Below are positions 1-8,333 of a stretch of DNA of 56,040 nt, piece by piece (the stretch's first letter is position 1; each line of letters begins with the position of its first letter). The notes under the pieces are model-generated. The model did no database searches. It was not told the DNA's origin and worked only from the letters and a program-made list of their open reading frames with translations. A program made the translations under genes and the position numbers. Source of the stretch: Myxococcales bacterium (GTDB taxonomy: Bacteria; Myxococcota; Myxococcia; Myxococcales; JAJYLH01); assembly GCA_021787845.1 (NCBI GenBank), contig JAJYLH010000038.1, positions 1-56,040 of the forward strand. Reading direction: 5' to 3'.

Positions 1-126
1 CACCCTCGCGCTCGCCCTTCGAGGCCCGCGCATGCTTGCCGTGCTCCATTCATGCTCCGTGGGCGCGGGCACCTCAGGGTGAGCGGATCGGGGACCAAGA
101 CACCTGAGGTGTCTGGATACCCAGTT

Positions 127-420
127 TTTCTAGAAGCCGCCGCCCATTTTCTAGAAGCCGCCGCCCATTTTCTAGAAGCCGCCGCCCATCTTCTAGAAGC
201 CACCGCCCATTTTCTAGAAGCCACCGCCCATTTTCTAGAAGCCACCGCCCATTTTCTAGAAGCCACCGCCCATTTTCTAGAAGCCACCGCCCATTTTCTA
301 GAAGCCACCGCCCATTTTCTAGAAGCCACCGCCGACAAGCCAGAACCCCCCGCCGACAAGCCAGAACCCCCCGCCGACAAGCCAGAACCCCCCGCCGACA
401 AGCCAGAACCCCCACCGACA
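127..420. repeat. 21-bp minisatellite, two blocks
   Basis: Ten units with a 21-bp period carry the core CTAGAAGCCRCCGCCCAT; the CTAG falls at 130, 151, 172, 193, 214, 235, 256, 277, 298 and 319. They pass directly into about four and a half units of a second 21-bp sequence with core GACAAGCCAGAACCCCC. Because 21 is a multiple of three, several frames on both strands stay open across the array; I take this as a by-product and not as a gene. The array lies beyond the 3' end of the permease gene. A short palindrome, AGACACCTGAGGTGTCT, lies just to the left at about 98-114. Confidence 0.9.
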
Positions 421-548
421 AGCCAGGTCGGACCGCCGATTGGTCGAGTTGCCCCGCTGACCGGCCAGATCGCCCCGGGAGACGCCCGTGCCACGGAGGT
501 ATGCCCGGATAGACATGGCACGGAGGGCGCCGGCTCGTTGTTCTCCCG

Positions 549-1883
549 CTACCCGGCTGGCGCGCTGAAGGGCTTTGCCCGGAGCGCCCGGCTCACGAAG
601 TAGAGGCCCGGGCCAACGGCGGCGATCACGGCGGCGAGCCAGAGGCCGTTGGTCGCGCCCAGCCGCTCGGACGCGGTCCGCACCGCGGAGAGGATGAGAA
701 GCCCCAGCGGCGGCAGGCCGACGGCGATCGCCCCGAGAAGGCCGCCCGGAATCCGGAACGGCCGCGGCAGGTCGGGCTGGCGAACGCGCAGCGCCACGAG
801 CGCCCAGAACTCCAAGAGGACGCTCGCGCCCGACAGGAGCACGTCGATCAGCACCACGCCCTCGAACCCGATGCGCTGGCAGATCGCCCAGGTCGCCGCG
901 CAGGCGAGGAGCGAGACCACCGGCACGCCGGTCCGCGGCTGGCGCCAGGCGAAGACGCGCGGCAGGTAACCCTCGTCGGCCATCGCCATCGGCACGCGGA
1001 CGAGCGAGAGCACGAGCGCGTTGAAGGTGCTGAAGGTCGAGACCGCGGCGGCTCCCATCACGACCGCGGCCAGCACCGGCCCGCCCACCTGGCGCCCGAT
1101 GTCCACCCAGCCGCCCGTCGCCCACAGCCGCAGCGGCGTCCCCGCCCATTCCAGCACCACGACCGGCGCCAGGTAGCCGAGCGTCACGAGCGGCACCACC
1201 CAGAACATCACCCAGGGGTAGGTGCGATGCGGCTCTTCCACCTCGCCCGCCACCGTCGACGCGTTGTCCCAGCCCATGTAGTTCCACATCGCAATCATGA
1301 TGCCGCCGAGGATGTCGAGATGATGCGACGACGTCGGCGCCGGGGTCCGGCCGTGGGAGACGAGGTGCGCCACGCTGAGCCCGACGATGGCCGCGATCGG
1401 CGCGAGGTAGAGAATCATCAGCAGCAGGGAGCCTCGTCCGACCGCCCGGGCGCTGAAGAGATTCCAGCCGACGCCGACCAGAACCATCCCGGTGCCGATG
1501 ACGATGGGCCAAGCGCCGCGCCCGAGGCCCGGCTCGAGCTGGCCCAGGTAGGCGGAAAAGAGCGTCGGGTAGATCGCCATGTCGAAGACGCTGCCCGCGA
1601 GCGTCAGCCACGCCTCCTGAAAACCCCAGAAGGGGCCGAGACCGATCTGGACCCAGGCGTAGTAGCCGCCCTCTCGCGGGAGCGCCGCCGAGAGCTCCGC
1701 GACCATCAGCGTCGTCGGCACGCTCCAGATGATCGGCGTGACGACGAGGATGACGATGGCGCCCAGGTACCCGGACTTGCCGACGATGTCTTCGAGGCCG
1801 AAGGGACCACCGGAAACGATGCAGTACGTCGCCGCGAGAAGCGCGAGCGCACCGAGCTTCCGCGGCCCACGCTGGCGCGCCAT
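549..1883 (-). CDS. APC-superfamily amino acid/polyamine permease
   Basis: This 444-residue polytopic inner-membrane protein has about 12 hydrophobic segments. The N-terminal stretch with SGGPFGLEDIV, followed by AALPREGGYYAWVQ, matches the first helices and the signature of APC permeases, closest in feel to the polyamine/L-type branch (PUT/LAT-like). Such proteins take up amino acids or polyamines by H+ or Na+ coupling; the substrate cannot be read from sequence. The ATG at 1883 gives a short charged N-terminus (MARQRGPRK) before helix 1, as expected. It appears to be a single-gene unit. A short diverged copy of its 3' part lies just upstream at 1966-2026. Confidence 0.88.
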   Translation of the reverse strand: MARQRGPRKLGALALLAATYCIVSGGPFGLEDIVGKSGYLGAIVILVVTPIIWSVPTTLMVAELSAALPREGGYYAWVQIGLGPFWGFQEAWLTLAGSVFDMAIYPTLFSAYLGQLEPGLGRGAWPIVIGTGMVLVGVGWNLFSARAVGRGSLLLMILYLAPIAAIVGLSVAHLVSHGRTPAPTSSHHLDILGGIMIAMWNYMGWDNASTVAGEVEEPHRTYPWVMFWVVPLVTLGYLAPVVVLEWAGTPLRLWATGGWVDIGRQVGGPVLAAVVMGAAAVSTFSTFNALVLSLVRVPMAMADEGYLPRVFAWRQPRTGVPVVSLLACAATWAICQRIGFEGVVLIDVLLSGASVLLEFWALVALRVRQPDLPRPFRIPGGLLGAIAVGLPPLGLLILSAVRTASERLGATNGLWLAAVIAAVGPGLYFVSRALRAKPFSAPAG

Positions 1884-1965
1884 GCGGCCTTCGTACCACG
1901 CTCCCAGGCGCTTGTCACGCCCGGCCAGACCGGCGGCGCGTCGTGCGAGCCCTTCGCCCGCCGGT

Positions 1966-2026
1966 CACCGCCCGCCCGGACGCGGTCCGCGCCGCGGAGA
2001 GGATGAGAAGCCCCGGCGGCGGGCCA
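1966..2026 (-). pseudogene. Fragment of an APC permease gene
   Basis: About 60 bp repeat, with few changes, the part of the neighbouring permease gene near 663-720. Read on the minus strand it gives PPPGLLILSAARTASGR, against PPLGLLILSAVRTASER in the intact gene. The fragment has no start and no continuation. It is either the remnant of a second permease copy or a local duplication that left a piece upstream of the intact gene. Confidence 0.65.
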
Positions 2027-2055
2027 AGACGAGACGATACGGGTGCGGTCGTCGC

Positions 2056-2258
2056 CCAGTAGGATGGGCAGTCCCGGAGCCCGTAGGGCTTCGGGCTGCC
2101 CGTCGTTCCAGTGCGACAGATAGTCGTTCCAGAGCGAATGTGTGTAGGGACAAACCGATGCCGCTCGAGTCATCTTGAAGATCCGGAACGATCGCTCTCG
2201 GACGGACAGCCCGCCGAGCGCGAAGAGCCGCACTCGACGGGACTGTCCATCCTACTGG
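2056..2258. mobile_element. MITE family M1, copy 1
   Basis: A 203-bp element is bounded by near-perfect terminal inverted repeats CCAGTAGGWTGGACRGTCC (left 2056-2075, right about 2238-2258). The same termini bound a 180-bp element at 40621-40800, and both interiors hold the sequence TTCCAGAGCGA and its partner. It has no coding capacity. No convincing target duplication is visible. It fills the gap between the permease and the small lipoprotein gene. Confidence 0.75.
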
Positions 2259-2306
2259 TCTGCAGCGCGCCGTGTTTCGTGATACCGTCGCCGGCGGGAG
2301 GCCGAG

Positions 2307-2564
2307 ATGAAACTCCGGTCATGGCTCGGGGTCCGAATCGCCATCGCGGCGGTCGGCGCGGCTCTTTGTAGCTGCGGCCAGCCCTCGGACTGGTCGGCGC
2401 CGTGTCCGACGGACAAGCAGTTCTGCGTGGTGACGCCTGACGGCGGCGGCTGCGTGGTGACACAGCTCGTCTGCTGCGAAGACATCGTGCCGCCTTGCGC
2501 GGGCAGGTACTCTGGCACGCTGCCGGAGGGCTGCACGACCGGGAACGGCATGGTGTGCCCCTGA
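2307..2564 (+). CDS. Small Cys-rich secreted protein or lipoprotein
   Basis: This 85-residue protein starts with ATG preceded by a GGGAGG-type ribosome site. Residues 1-22 form a signal peptide (MKLRSWLGVRIAIAAVGAA) ending in LCSC, which suits a lipobox or a signal peptidase I site. The mature part is short and has about eight further cysteines, suggesting disulphides outside the cytoplasm. I recognise no family. Its length and style resemble the small predicted lipoproteins common in Myxococcota genomes. Confidence 0.65.
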   Translation: MKLRSWLGVRIAIAAVGAALCSCGQPSDWSAPCPTDKQFCVVTPDGGGCVVTQLVCCEDIVPPCAGRYSGTLPEGCTTGNGMVCP

Positions 2565-2653
2565 GCTTCGGATCGTCCCGGGCGGTCATCGAGCGTGCGT
2601 TCGACGCAGCGCCTGGCCTGGACACGCACCTGTCCGACGCCCGAGGCGCGGCG

Positions 2654-2785
2654 TCAGGTCCCTTCGAACGCGGCCTGGAGCGCCGCGAGGTCGAGCTTCT
2701 TCATGTCGAGGATCGCGGCGAAGGTCCGGTCGCGCGCGGTCGGCATCCGTCGCGCCGGATCGGACGAGCCGCGCATGGCATGGAA
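2654..2785 (-). pseudogene. C-terminal fragment of a VOC/PhnB-like protein
   Basis: The minus strand reads about 43 codons ending at a TGA at 2654-2656, with the ending ILDMKKLDLAALQAAFEGT. This resembles the conserved tail of VOC-superfamily PhnB-like proteins (glyoxalase fold), which often end in a 'MKKIDIAAL' helix. No upstream part exists, because the metallo-hydrolase gene begins there on the other strand. It looks like a truncated relic. Confidence 0.55.
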
Positions 2786-3711
2786 TGCGTCGCTTGACCG
2801 CCGGACCGGATGGTGGCAACACGAGCCGCGCTCGACCGCCGCGGGGCGCCTCGGCGCTCGCGTCGGGTTCCAGGCTCGGAGGAGAAGTCGCCACGCTTCG
2901 CGTCACGCCCTACTCGGAGGTCACTCGCTTCGACCTGGCGCGGACCCTCGGCGGCCGCGGCAGGTACTGGACCACCTGCTACCTCGTCGATGGCCTCCTC
3001 ATCGATTCGGGATGCGCCCACACGGCCCCCGAGCTCGAACGCGCGCTCGCGGGCAAGCCCTTCGACCGCATCGTCAACACCCACAGCCACGAGGATCACA
3101 TCGGCGCCAACGGACGGCTCCAGCGCCGCCGCGACGTCGACGTCCTCGCTCATGCCGATGCCTTGCCGGTCCTGGCCGAGCCGCGCCGCCAGCGCCTCCA
3201 CGCCTACCGCCGCGTCTTCTGGGGCTACCCCGAGCCGTCGAAGGGCCGCGCGCTGGCCGACGGGGACGAGATTCGCACGCCGCGCTTTCGCTTCATCGCG
3301 CTGCACACTCCCGGCCATGCGCCCGACCATCTCTGCCTGTTCGAACCGGACCGCGGCTGGCTCTTCTCTGGCGACCTCTACATCGGAGGGCGCGACCGGG
3401 CGCTGCGCGAGGAGTACGACATCTGGGGCATCCTCGAGTCGCTCCGGCGCGTCGCGGCGCTGCCCGTGCGCACGCTGTTCCCGGGAAGCGCGCGCATTCC
3501 CCCGGACCCCCGCGCGGCCCTCGATGCCAAAGTCGCCTACTACCGACAAATGGGCGAACGGGTGCTCCGCCTGCGCGCCGAAGGGCTCGGCGTCAGGGCC
3601 ATCGCCCGCGAGGTCTGCGGGCCGCCGATGGCGATGGAGTGGATGACCGGCTTCAACTTCTCGCGCCGAGGTCTCGTCGAGTCGTACCTGCGCTGCGCGC
3701 CGGGAAGGTAG
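2785..3711 (+). CDS. Metallo-beta-lactamase-fold hydrolase
   Basis: The core motif THSHEDHIG (HxHxDH), then HTPGHAPDH and SGDLYIGG, place this in the metallo-beta-lactamase superfamily, with two metal ions and a cytoplasmic hydrolase fold. The substrate is unknown. The C-terminal 60 residues carry a helical tail (RLRAEGLGVRAIAREVCG). The start is doubtful. The ATG at 2785 adds about 36 Arg/Gly/Ala-rich residues that look like read-through of non-coding DNA. The homologous part begins at LRVTPYSEVTRFDLART, where a strong GGAGGAG (2878-2884) is followed eight bases later by ACG at 2893 instead of ATG. Either ACG initiates or the normal start was lost by a T-to-C change. Confidence 0.82.
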   Translation: MRRLTAGPDGGNTSRARPPRGASALASGSRLGGEVATLRVTPYSEVTRFDLARTLGGRGRYWTTCYLVDGLLIDSGCAHTAPELERALAGKPFDRIVNTHSHEDHIGANGRLQRRRDVDVLAHADALPVLAEPRRQRLHAYRRVFWGYPEPSKGRALADGDEIRTPRFRFIALHTPGHAPDHLCLFEPDRGWLFSGDLYIGGRDRALREEYDIWGILESLRRVAALPVRTLFPGSARIPPDPRAALDAKVAYYRQMGERVLRLRAEGLGVRAIAREVCGPPMAMEWMTGFNFSRRGLVESYLRCAPGR

Positions 3712-3890
3712 ACCATCCGGCAACTGACTCGGCCCGTCAGCACGCGGCTTGGGGCGCGAGGAGCTTTCGGGCGTGCGTCGCGCCCGTGGTGCCCGTGACC
3801 CTCGACGCCGGGACTCGCCGCCAAGGGTGCGAGCAATTGCGCGCAGCCGGCGGTGGCCTCGTGTGGTAGAGTGCGCCTCGCGAGGTGGAC

Positions 3891-4139
3891 ATGGCTGAGA
3901 ACGAGCAGGACATGAAGGCGGAGCTCGAGCGGCTGCGGGCCGAGAACGAGGCGCTGAAGAAGAAGTCGGAGCGGGTCGTGACGCTGAAGGTGAGCGAGAA
4001 GGGCGCGGTCAGCGTCTACGGGCTCGGCCGCTTCCCGGTGACGCTCTACCAGGAGCAGTGGGCGAAGCTGCTCGACCTGGCGGACGAAATCCGGGCGTTC
4101 ATCCGGGAGAACCAGGGGAGCCTGAAGAAGAAGGAGTAG
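3891..4139 (+). CDS. Small coiled-coil protein, unknown function
   Basis: This 82-residue cytoplasmic protein has an N-terminal coiled coil (AELERLRAENEALKKK) and then a compact conserved-looking part, SEKGAVSVYGLGRFPVTLYQ. I chose the ATG at 3891, a few bases after GAGG; a GTG at 3885 would add two residues. It ends in a Lys-rich tail. I recall similar short proteins in Myxococcota but know of no assigned function. Confidence 0.7.
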   Translation: MAENEQDMKAELERLRAENEALKKKSERVVTLKVSEKGAVSVYGLGRFPVTLYQEQWAKLLDLADEIRAFIRENQGSLKKKE

Positions 4140-4157
4140 CCGGGCCGAGCCGGCAGC

Positions 4158-4547
4158 TCATCTCCTGATGTCCTTGTCGGCCATGGCTCGAGCGCCGCGG
4201 CTGAACGACTCCCGCCAGGCGACAACCTTCGGACCGTCCCGACGGGCCTCCACCCGGGCGGTGCCGAAGCGCGGCGACGATGCCTCCGCGGTCACCGTCT
4301 GATCTTTCCCGCGAACGACCCGAACCTCGGTCGGGCCGACTTCGGGGAGAGCGACCGTCAGGGTCTTCGCCGGCGGATGGACGACGGCGCTGCGGGCGAG
4401 CCAGAAGAGCTCCATCCGGGCGTCGCGCGACCGCTGCACGCTCTCGTCGACGCTCAACCGGAGCCAGACGACTCCCGCCGCCACGCTGCAGACCGCGATG
4501 AGAAACAGCACCGCCGCGAGCACCGCTCCGCGCTCCTGGCGCCTCAT
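4158..4547 (-). CDS. PilX/GspK-like minor pilin-type membrane protein
   Basis: An ATG at 4547 lies seven bases after a strong GGAGGG site, so it probably starts its own 129-residue product although it shares a frame with the upstream prepilin. The sequence begins MRRQERGAVLAAVLFLIAVC, a positively charged start followed by one membrane helix as in PilX-type pilus assembly proteins. The remainder is soluble and would be periplasmic. I do not recognise a specific family; the role in pilus or secretion assembly is inferred from the neighbour and from the N-terminus. Confidence 0.55.
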   Translation of the reverse strand: MRRQERGAVLAAVLFLIAVCSVAAGVVWLRLSVDESVQRSRDARMELFWLARSAVVHPPAKTLTVALPEVGPTEVRVVRGKDQTVTAEASSPRFGTARVEARRDGPKVVAWRESFSRGARAMADKDIRR

Positions 4548-4823
4548 CGGGAGCCCTCCGGAACAAAGACGCGCCGAGCGCGCCGAGCAACGGGCGCGCG
4601 GCGTCGGCGCCGGCGCCGGCGCGGTGGGGCCGCAGGCGAGATACCGCCCGTGGTCGCGGAAGTAGCCGCGCTCGGCGTGCGCGAGCGCCTGGAGCATCTC
4701 GGGCGCCTCGGCCGCGCGGCTGCGTAGGAGCATCGTCTCGTACACCGGCGTCACCAGAGCCACCGCCCCCGCGATGATCGCCAGCACGAACGACAGCTCG
4801 AGAAGGGTGAAGGCGCGCTTCAT
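4158..4823 (-). CDS. Type IV prepilin-like protein, reading on into the next pilin gene
   Basis: The ATG at 4823, after GGAGA, begins MKRAFTLLELSFVLAIIAGA. This is a class III prepilin leader (cleavage before the FTLLEL Phe; the usual Gly at -1 is Ala here) followed by the hydrophobic N-terminal helix. The pilin body reaches YLACGPTAPAPAPTP and then has no stop codon; the frame runs through into the protein that starts at 4547. The result is either a true 221-residue fusion or a pilin whose C-terminus was lost through a frameshift. The stretch before the internal Met (ARCSARSARLCSGG) looks like out-of-frame sequence, which favours decay. It would be exported and assembled by a type II/IV pilus system, none of which lies in this window. 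Confidence 0.6.
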   Translation of the reverse strand: MKRAFTLLELSFVLAIIAGAVALVTPVYETMLLRSRAAEAPEMLQALAHAERGYFRDHGRYLACGPTAPAPAPTPRARCSARSARLCSGGLPMRRQERGAVLAAVLFLIAVCSVAAGVVWLRLSVDESVQRSRDARMELFWLARSAVVHPPAKTLTVALPEVGPTEVRVVRGKDQTVTAEASSPRFGTARVEARRDGPKVVAWRESFSRGARAMADKDIRR

Positions 4824-5104
4824 CGGTGTCTCCGGCGGGTCGCCTCTGCCGCACGATGGCCGCCCAGGGATGACAGCCTGACACCCAACCGACGCGGCGG
4901 CGCGCAAGATGCTGGATGCTCGGAAGCATGCCTATCCGGGGACGCACTTCCGATCCGTCCGCGGCACAGGCGTCCTCGCCTTTGAAAGTGGCGCTGGACT
5001 CACGGGCCGGGACGCGCGTGCCACTGGATTTGGTCCTGAGCATCGGCGTGCTCGGGCGGAATCCACGCGCGTCGACCGGCCAGGTGTGGTAGCGTCGAAG
5101 GGCC

Positions 5105-7096
5105 ATGCGCCCAGGCCCCTTGAAGCTCGCCGTGATCGCCAGCCTCTCGCTCGGTCTGCTTTCCTGCGGGCCGGACGAAGAGTCGCACGTGCCGCGCGCG
5201 GGTGCCGACAACACCTATGCCTCGCTCGAGGAGGCGCTCGAGGTCTGCGCCAAGGGCGGGACCTTGGCCGGGGTCGACGTCTCCAGCTACCAGCACACCG
5301 TCGACTGGGCCAGCGTCGCCGCCTCGGGGGTCCGCTTCGCCTACGCGAAGGCGACCGAGGGCACCGCCTACCAGGACCCGACCTTCCCCGCCAACTGGTC
5401 GGCGATGCCCGCGCACGGCATCGCCCGCGGCGCCTACCACTTCTTCCGCCCGGGAATCAGCGGCACCGCGCAGGCCGACTACTATCTCTCCTACGTCGGG
5501 TCGCTCGCCGGCTCCCTGCCCCCGATGCTCGACTGGGAAGTCACTGACGGCGTCTCGGCCTCGACCGCGGCGGCCAACGCCCAGGCGTTCGTCAGCGAAA
5601 TCCACAGCCGGACCGGGATGCCGACGGTCATCTACACGAGCCCCGGCTTCTGGTCATCGCCACCGGGTCCCTACGGATCTTTTGGCGGCAACCCGCTCTG
5701 GGTCGCGGACTGGCTCTACTGCTCGCCGGCCAATGGGTGCTGCCCGGCCCTGCCCGCGGGATGGAGCAATTGGGTCTTCTGGCAATGGTCCGACAAGGGG
5801 TCGGTTCCCGGGATCAGCGGGGCGGTGGACATCGACGTCTTCAACGGAGATCAGGCCGCCCTGGCCGCGTTCGGCGGCGCCGCCCAATGCACGAACCCCA
5901 TCGGACATCCGGTGGGAAGCGCGAGCTCGCTCTCGGGCTGTCCCAGTCCCGGCAATCCTCCCGCGCCGCCGGCTCCGACCGCCTGCGGCGTCATCGACGC
6001 GGGGTATGGACTGACGCCGGGAGAGCAGGTGTCCTCTTGCGATCATCGCTTCTTGCTCGCGATGCAGACCGATGGGAACCTCGTCCTCTACGAGCACGGC
6101 AACCCGCTCTGGTCGACCGCCACCAACGGCAAGGGCGGCCACTCGCTCGTGATGCAGACCGATGGCAACCTGGTCCTCTACTCGGGCCAATCCTGTCCGC
6201 TCTGGGCAAGCAACACCTCCGGCCACCCCGGGTCGATGCTGGCGGTGCAGAGCGACGGGAACCTCGTCGTCTACGCTCCGGGCGGCCACCCGCTCTGGTC
6301 GAGCGGCACAGGTCCGATTCCCCCGGCGCCGACCGGCTGCGGCGAGGTGCCCTCCGGCGACGGCCTCGGCCGCGGGGACAGCGTCGCTTCCTGTCTCGGC
6401 TGCTACTCGCTTGCGATGCAGGGAGATGGCAACCTGGTTCTGTACAAGAAAGGCGGTCGCGCGCTCTGGTCGACAGGGACCGTGCCGGGCGGCTACGCCA
6501 CCGAGATGCAGACTGACGGCAACCTGGTCCTCTATTCGAGCGGCGGCTGCCCGATGTGGTCGACCGCCACCTCTGGTCACGCGGGCGCGTTCTTCGCGGT
6601 GCAGGACGATGGCAACCTCGTCGTCTACTCGGGAGGCCGCGCGCTCTGGTCGAGCAACACCATCGATTGTCCGGGCGGCCAGTGCAGTTGCCTTCCGCCT
6701 CCGCCGCCTCCCCCGGCCGATGGAGGTACGCCGCCAGCGGATGCTGGCTCGCCACCGGCGACCGATGGCGGGAGCTCGACCGGCGGCGGTCCTCCGCCGG
6801 TGGCTGACGCCGGAACCCACGACGCGGGAAGCCAGCCCGCCTCCGATGCCGGCGTGTCGGGGGATCAGGATGGCGGCGCTCCGACGGCGTCCGACGGAGG
6901 CGCGACCGGTTCGGATCACCAGGACGCCGGCGCACCGGGTCGAGCCGATCAGGCATCCCCGCCGGCGGGCGGCTGCGGCTGCGGCTCCGGGAGCGACGCG
7001 TTTGGCTTGCTCGGAGCCGGACTGGTGCTGGCGATGGAGCGGCGTCGCCGCAAGACGTTGCTGTGCGGCGGGGCTGGCAAGGCCGAACGGGCCTGA
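5105..7096 (+). CDS. GH25 lysozyme-B-lectin lipoprotein with MYXO-CTERM-like tail
   Basis: This 663-residue surface protein has a lipoprotein signal (LLSC, Cys21). A glycosyl hydrolase 25 domain spans about residues 54-255, with GVDVSSYQ (Asp58) and the catalytic-type LDWE (Asp143, Glu145). Two bulb-type mannose-binding lectin domains follow (about 297-400 and 405-520), each built from repeats of QTDGNLVLY. A linker rich in Pro, Asp, Gly and Ala leads to a tail with Cys-Gly-Cys, a hydrophobic stretch and RRRRK (about 620-650), the layout of the MYXO-CTERM sorting signal. GH25 enzymes cleave peptidoglycan between MurNAc and GlcNAc, and B-lectin repeats bind mannose-type sugars. A role in attacking other cells or remodelling the wall is inferred. 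Confidence 0.9.
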   Translation: MRPGPLKLAVIASLSLGLLSCGPDEESHVPRAGADNTYASLEEALEVCAKGGTLAGVDVSSYQHTVDWASVAASGVRFAYAKATEGTAYQDPTFPANWSAMPAHGIARGAYHFFRPGISGTAQADYYLSYVGSLAGSLPPMLDWEVTDGVSASTAAANAQAFVSEIHSRTGMPTVIYTSPGFWSSPPGPYGSFGGNPLWVADWLYCSPANGCCPALPAGWSNWVFWQWSDKGSVPGISGAVDIDVFNGDQAALAAFGGAAQCTNPIGHPVGSASSLSGCPSPGNPPAPPAPTACGVIDAGYGLTPGEQVSSCDHRFLLAMQTDGNLVLYEHGNPLWSTATNGKGGHSLVMQTDGNLVLYSGQSCPLWASNTSGHPGSMLAVQSDGNLVVYAPGGHPLWSSGTGPIPPAPTGCGEVPSGDGLGRGDSVASCLGCYSLAMQGDGNLVLYKKGGRALWSTGTVPGGYATEMQTDGNLVLYSSGGCPMWSTATSGHAGAFFAVQDDGNLVVYSGGRALWSSNTIDCPGGQCSCLPPPPPPPADGGTPPADAGSPPATDGGSSTGGGPPPVADAGTHDAGSQPASDAGVSGDQDGGAPTASDGGATGSDHQDAGAPGRADQASPPAGGCGCGSGSDAFGLLGAGLVLAMERRRRKTLLCGGAGKAERA

Positions 7097-7188
7097 GGCG
7101 AACCCGCGGCCTGGACGCGGCTGGGATTCGGCTCGTGGCGAGACCGCGGAGCAAGGCCCTCATCACCACGCGTCACACGGGCCAGTCG

Positions 7189-7455
7189 CGGTTCTGCGCT
7201 GCTTCGTGTGGCGTGTGGGCGAACGCAAGGATCGAAAGCCGGGGCGCTGGAATTGGAGCCGGGCACGGGAGTGCCGGACAAGGCGCTACCGACGGACATC
7301 CGCGGGACGGAGCCCTGACACTGCGTCGCCGACGGTGGGCGCCGTGCTTGCATCCGGGCACTCCGGTGCCCGGCTCGTTTGGCTTCCTCGATTCGACGAC
7401 GAGCCGAGACAGGTTCTGCGCTGCTTCGCGCGCGTGTCCGGCTCCAATTCCGGTA
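7189..7455. repeat. Hairpin repeats of the 'GGAGCCGGGCAC' family
   Basis: This non-coding stretch holds palindromes such as GGAGCCGGGCACGGGAGTGC near 7256 and CCGGGCACTCCGGTGCCCGG near 7351. GGTTCTGCGCTGCTTCG occurs as a direct repeat near 7190 and 7412. The latter resembles the terminal repeat GGCTCTGCGCYGTTTC of the element at 49082-49304. I infer one or two degenerate copies of that element, with no clear target duplication. No gene is visible between 7097 and 7540. Confidence 0.55.
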
Positions 7456-7540
7456 ACCCACCCGAAACGCGCAGAGCCCCAATCGCCGCCGATCGCCCCG
7501 CGCATTACGAGCTCGACCGAAGTGTCGCGCCACGCAGCTC

Positions 7541-8104
7541 CCGATCCGCTCCGCGCAGGCCCCGGTCCACCCCGCGCAGCTCCCGCTCCACTCCGCGCAG
7601 CTTCCGATCCACTCCGCGCAGCTCTCGGTCCACTCCGCGCAGCTCCCGATCTACTCCGCGCAGCTCCCGGTCCACCCCGCGCAGCTCATGATCGCTGTTG
7701 CGCAGTTAGCGGTCCACCCCGCGCAGCTCCCGGTCCACTCCGCGCAGCTCATGATCGCTGTTGCGCAGTTAGCGGTCCACCCCGCGCAGCTCATGATCGC
7801 TGTTGCGCAGTTAGCGGTTCTCTCTGCGCAGCTCCCGGTCCACTCCGCGCAGCTCATGATCGCTGTTGCGCAGTTAGCGGTTCTCTCTGCGCAGCTCCCG
7901 GTCCACTCCGCGCAGCTCATGATCGCTGTTGCGCAGTTAGCGGTTCTCTCTGCGCAGCTCCCGGTCCACTCCGCGCAGTTCATGATCGCTGTTGCGCAGT
8001 TAGCGGTTCTCTCTGCGCAGCTCCCGGTCCACTCCGCGCAGCTCATGATCGCTGTTGCGCAGTTAGCGGTTCTCTCCGCGCAGCTCGGCGTCCGAGTAGC
8101 GCAG
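7541..8104. repeat. 21-bp minisatellite with 63-bp higher-order unit
   Basis: About 27 tandem 21-bp units share a GCGCAG start. The first block repeats CGCGCAGCTCCCGRTCCACT. From about 7680 the array shifts to a three-unit cycle (63 bp) made of units with GCTCATGATCGCTGTTG, GCAGTTAGCGGTTCTCTC and GCTCCCGGTCCACTC. One minus-strand frame gives GVDRELR and NSDHELR heptads but meets TAA in every ENR-type unit, so it is not coding. The other frames are open only because 21 is divisible by three. I treat the array as intergenic. Confidence 0.9.
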
Positions 8105-8333
8105 CTCGTTGCCCGAGTCCCGCACCGAACGGCCCGGCGAACCATCTCGGCGCCGGCGTGCTTCTTCGCGCGTCGCTGGTGGAGTCGCGGCAGCGCCCGA
8201 TGCCTCCGCGCGAGCGCCTGCAGGCCGGGAGACGCCGAAGTCCAGGCGCTCTTCACCGGCGCAGTGCAGGGAATAGGCGATGACTGTCTATCTGGATGAC
8301 CGCACCTCGCCCGGGATCCTGGCCGCTCGTCCT

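Noticed and set aside
319-1899. Very long antisense or alternate-frame readings over known genes here and throughout
   Set aside because: At this GC content stop codons are rare in all frames. These readings are Arg/Ala/Pro-rich, lack domains and mirror genes with clear families.
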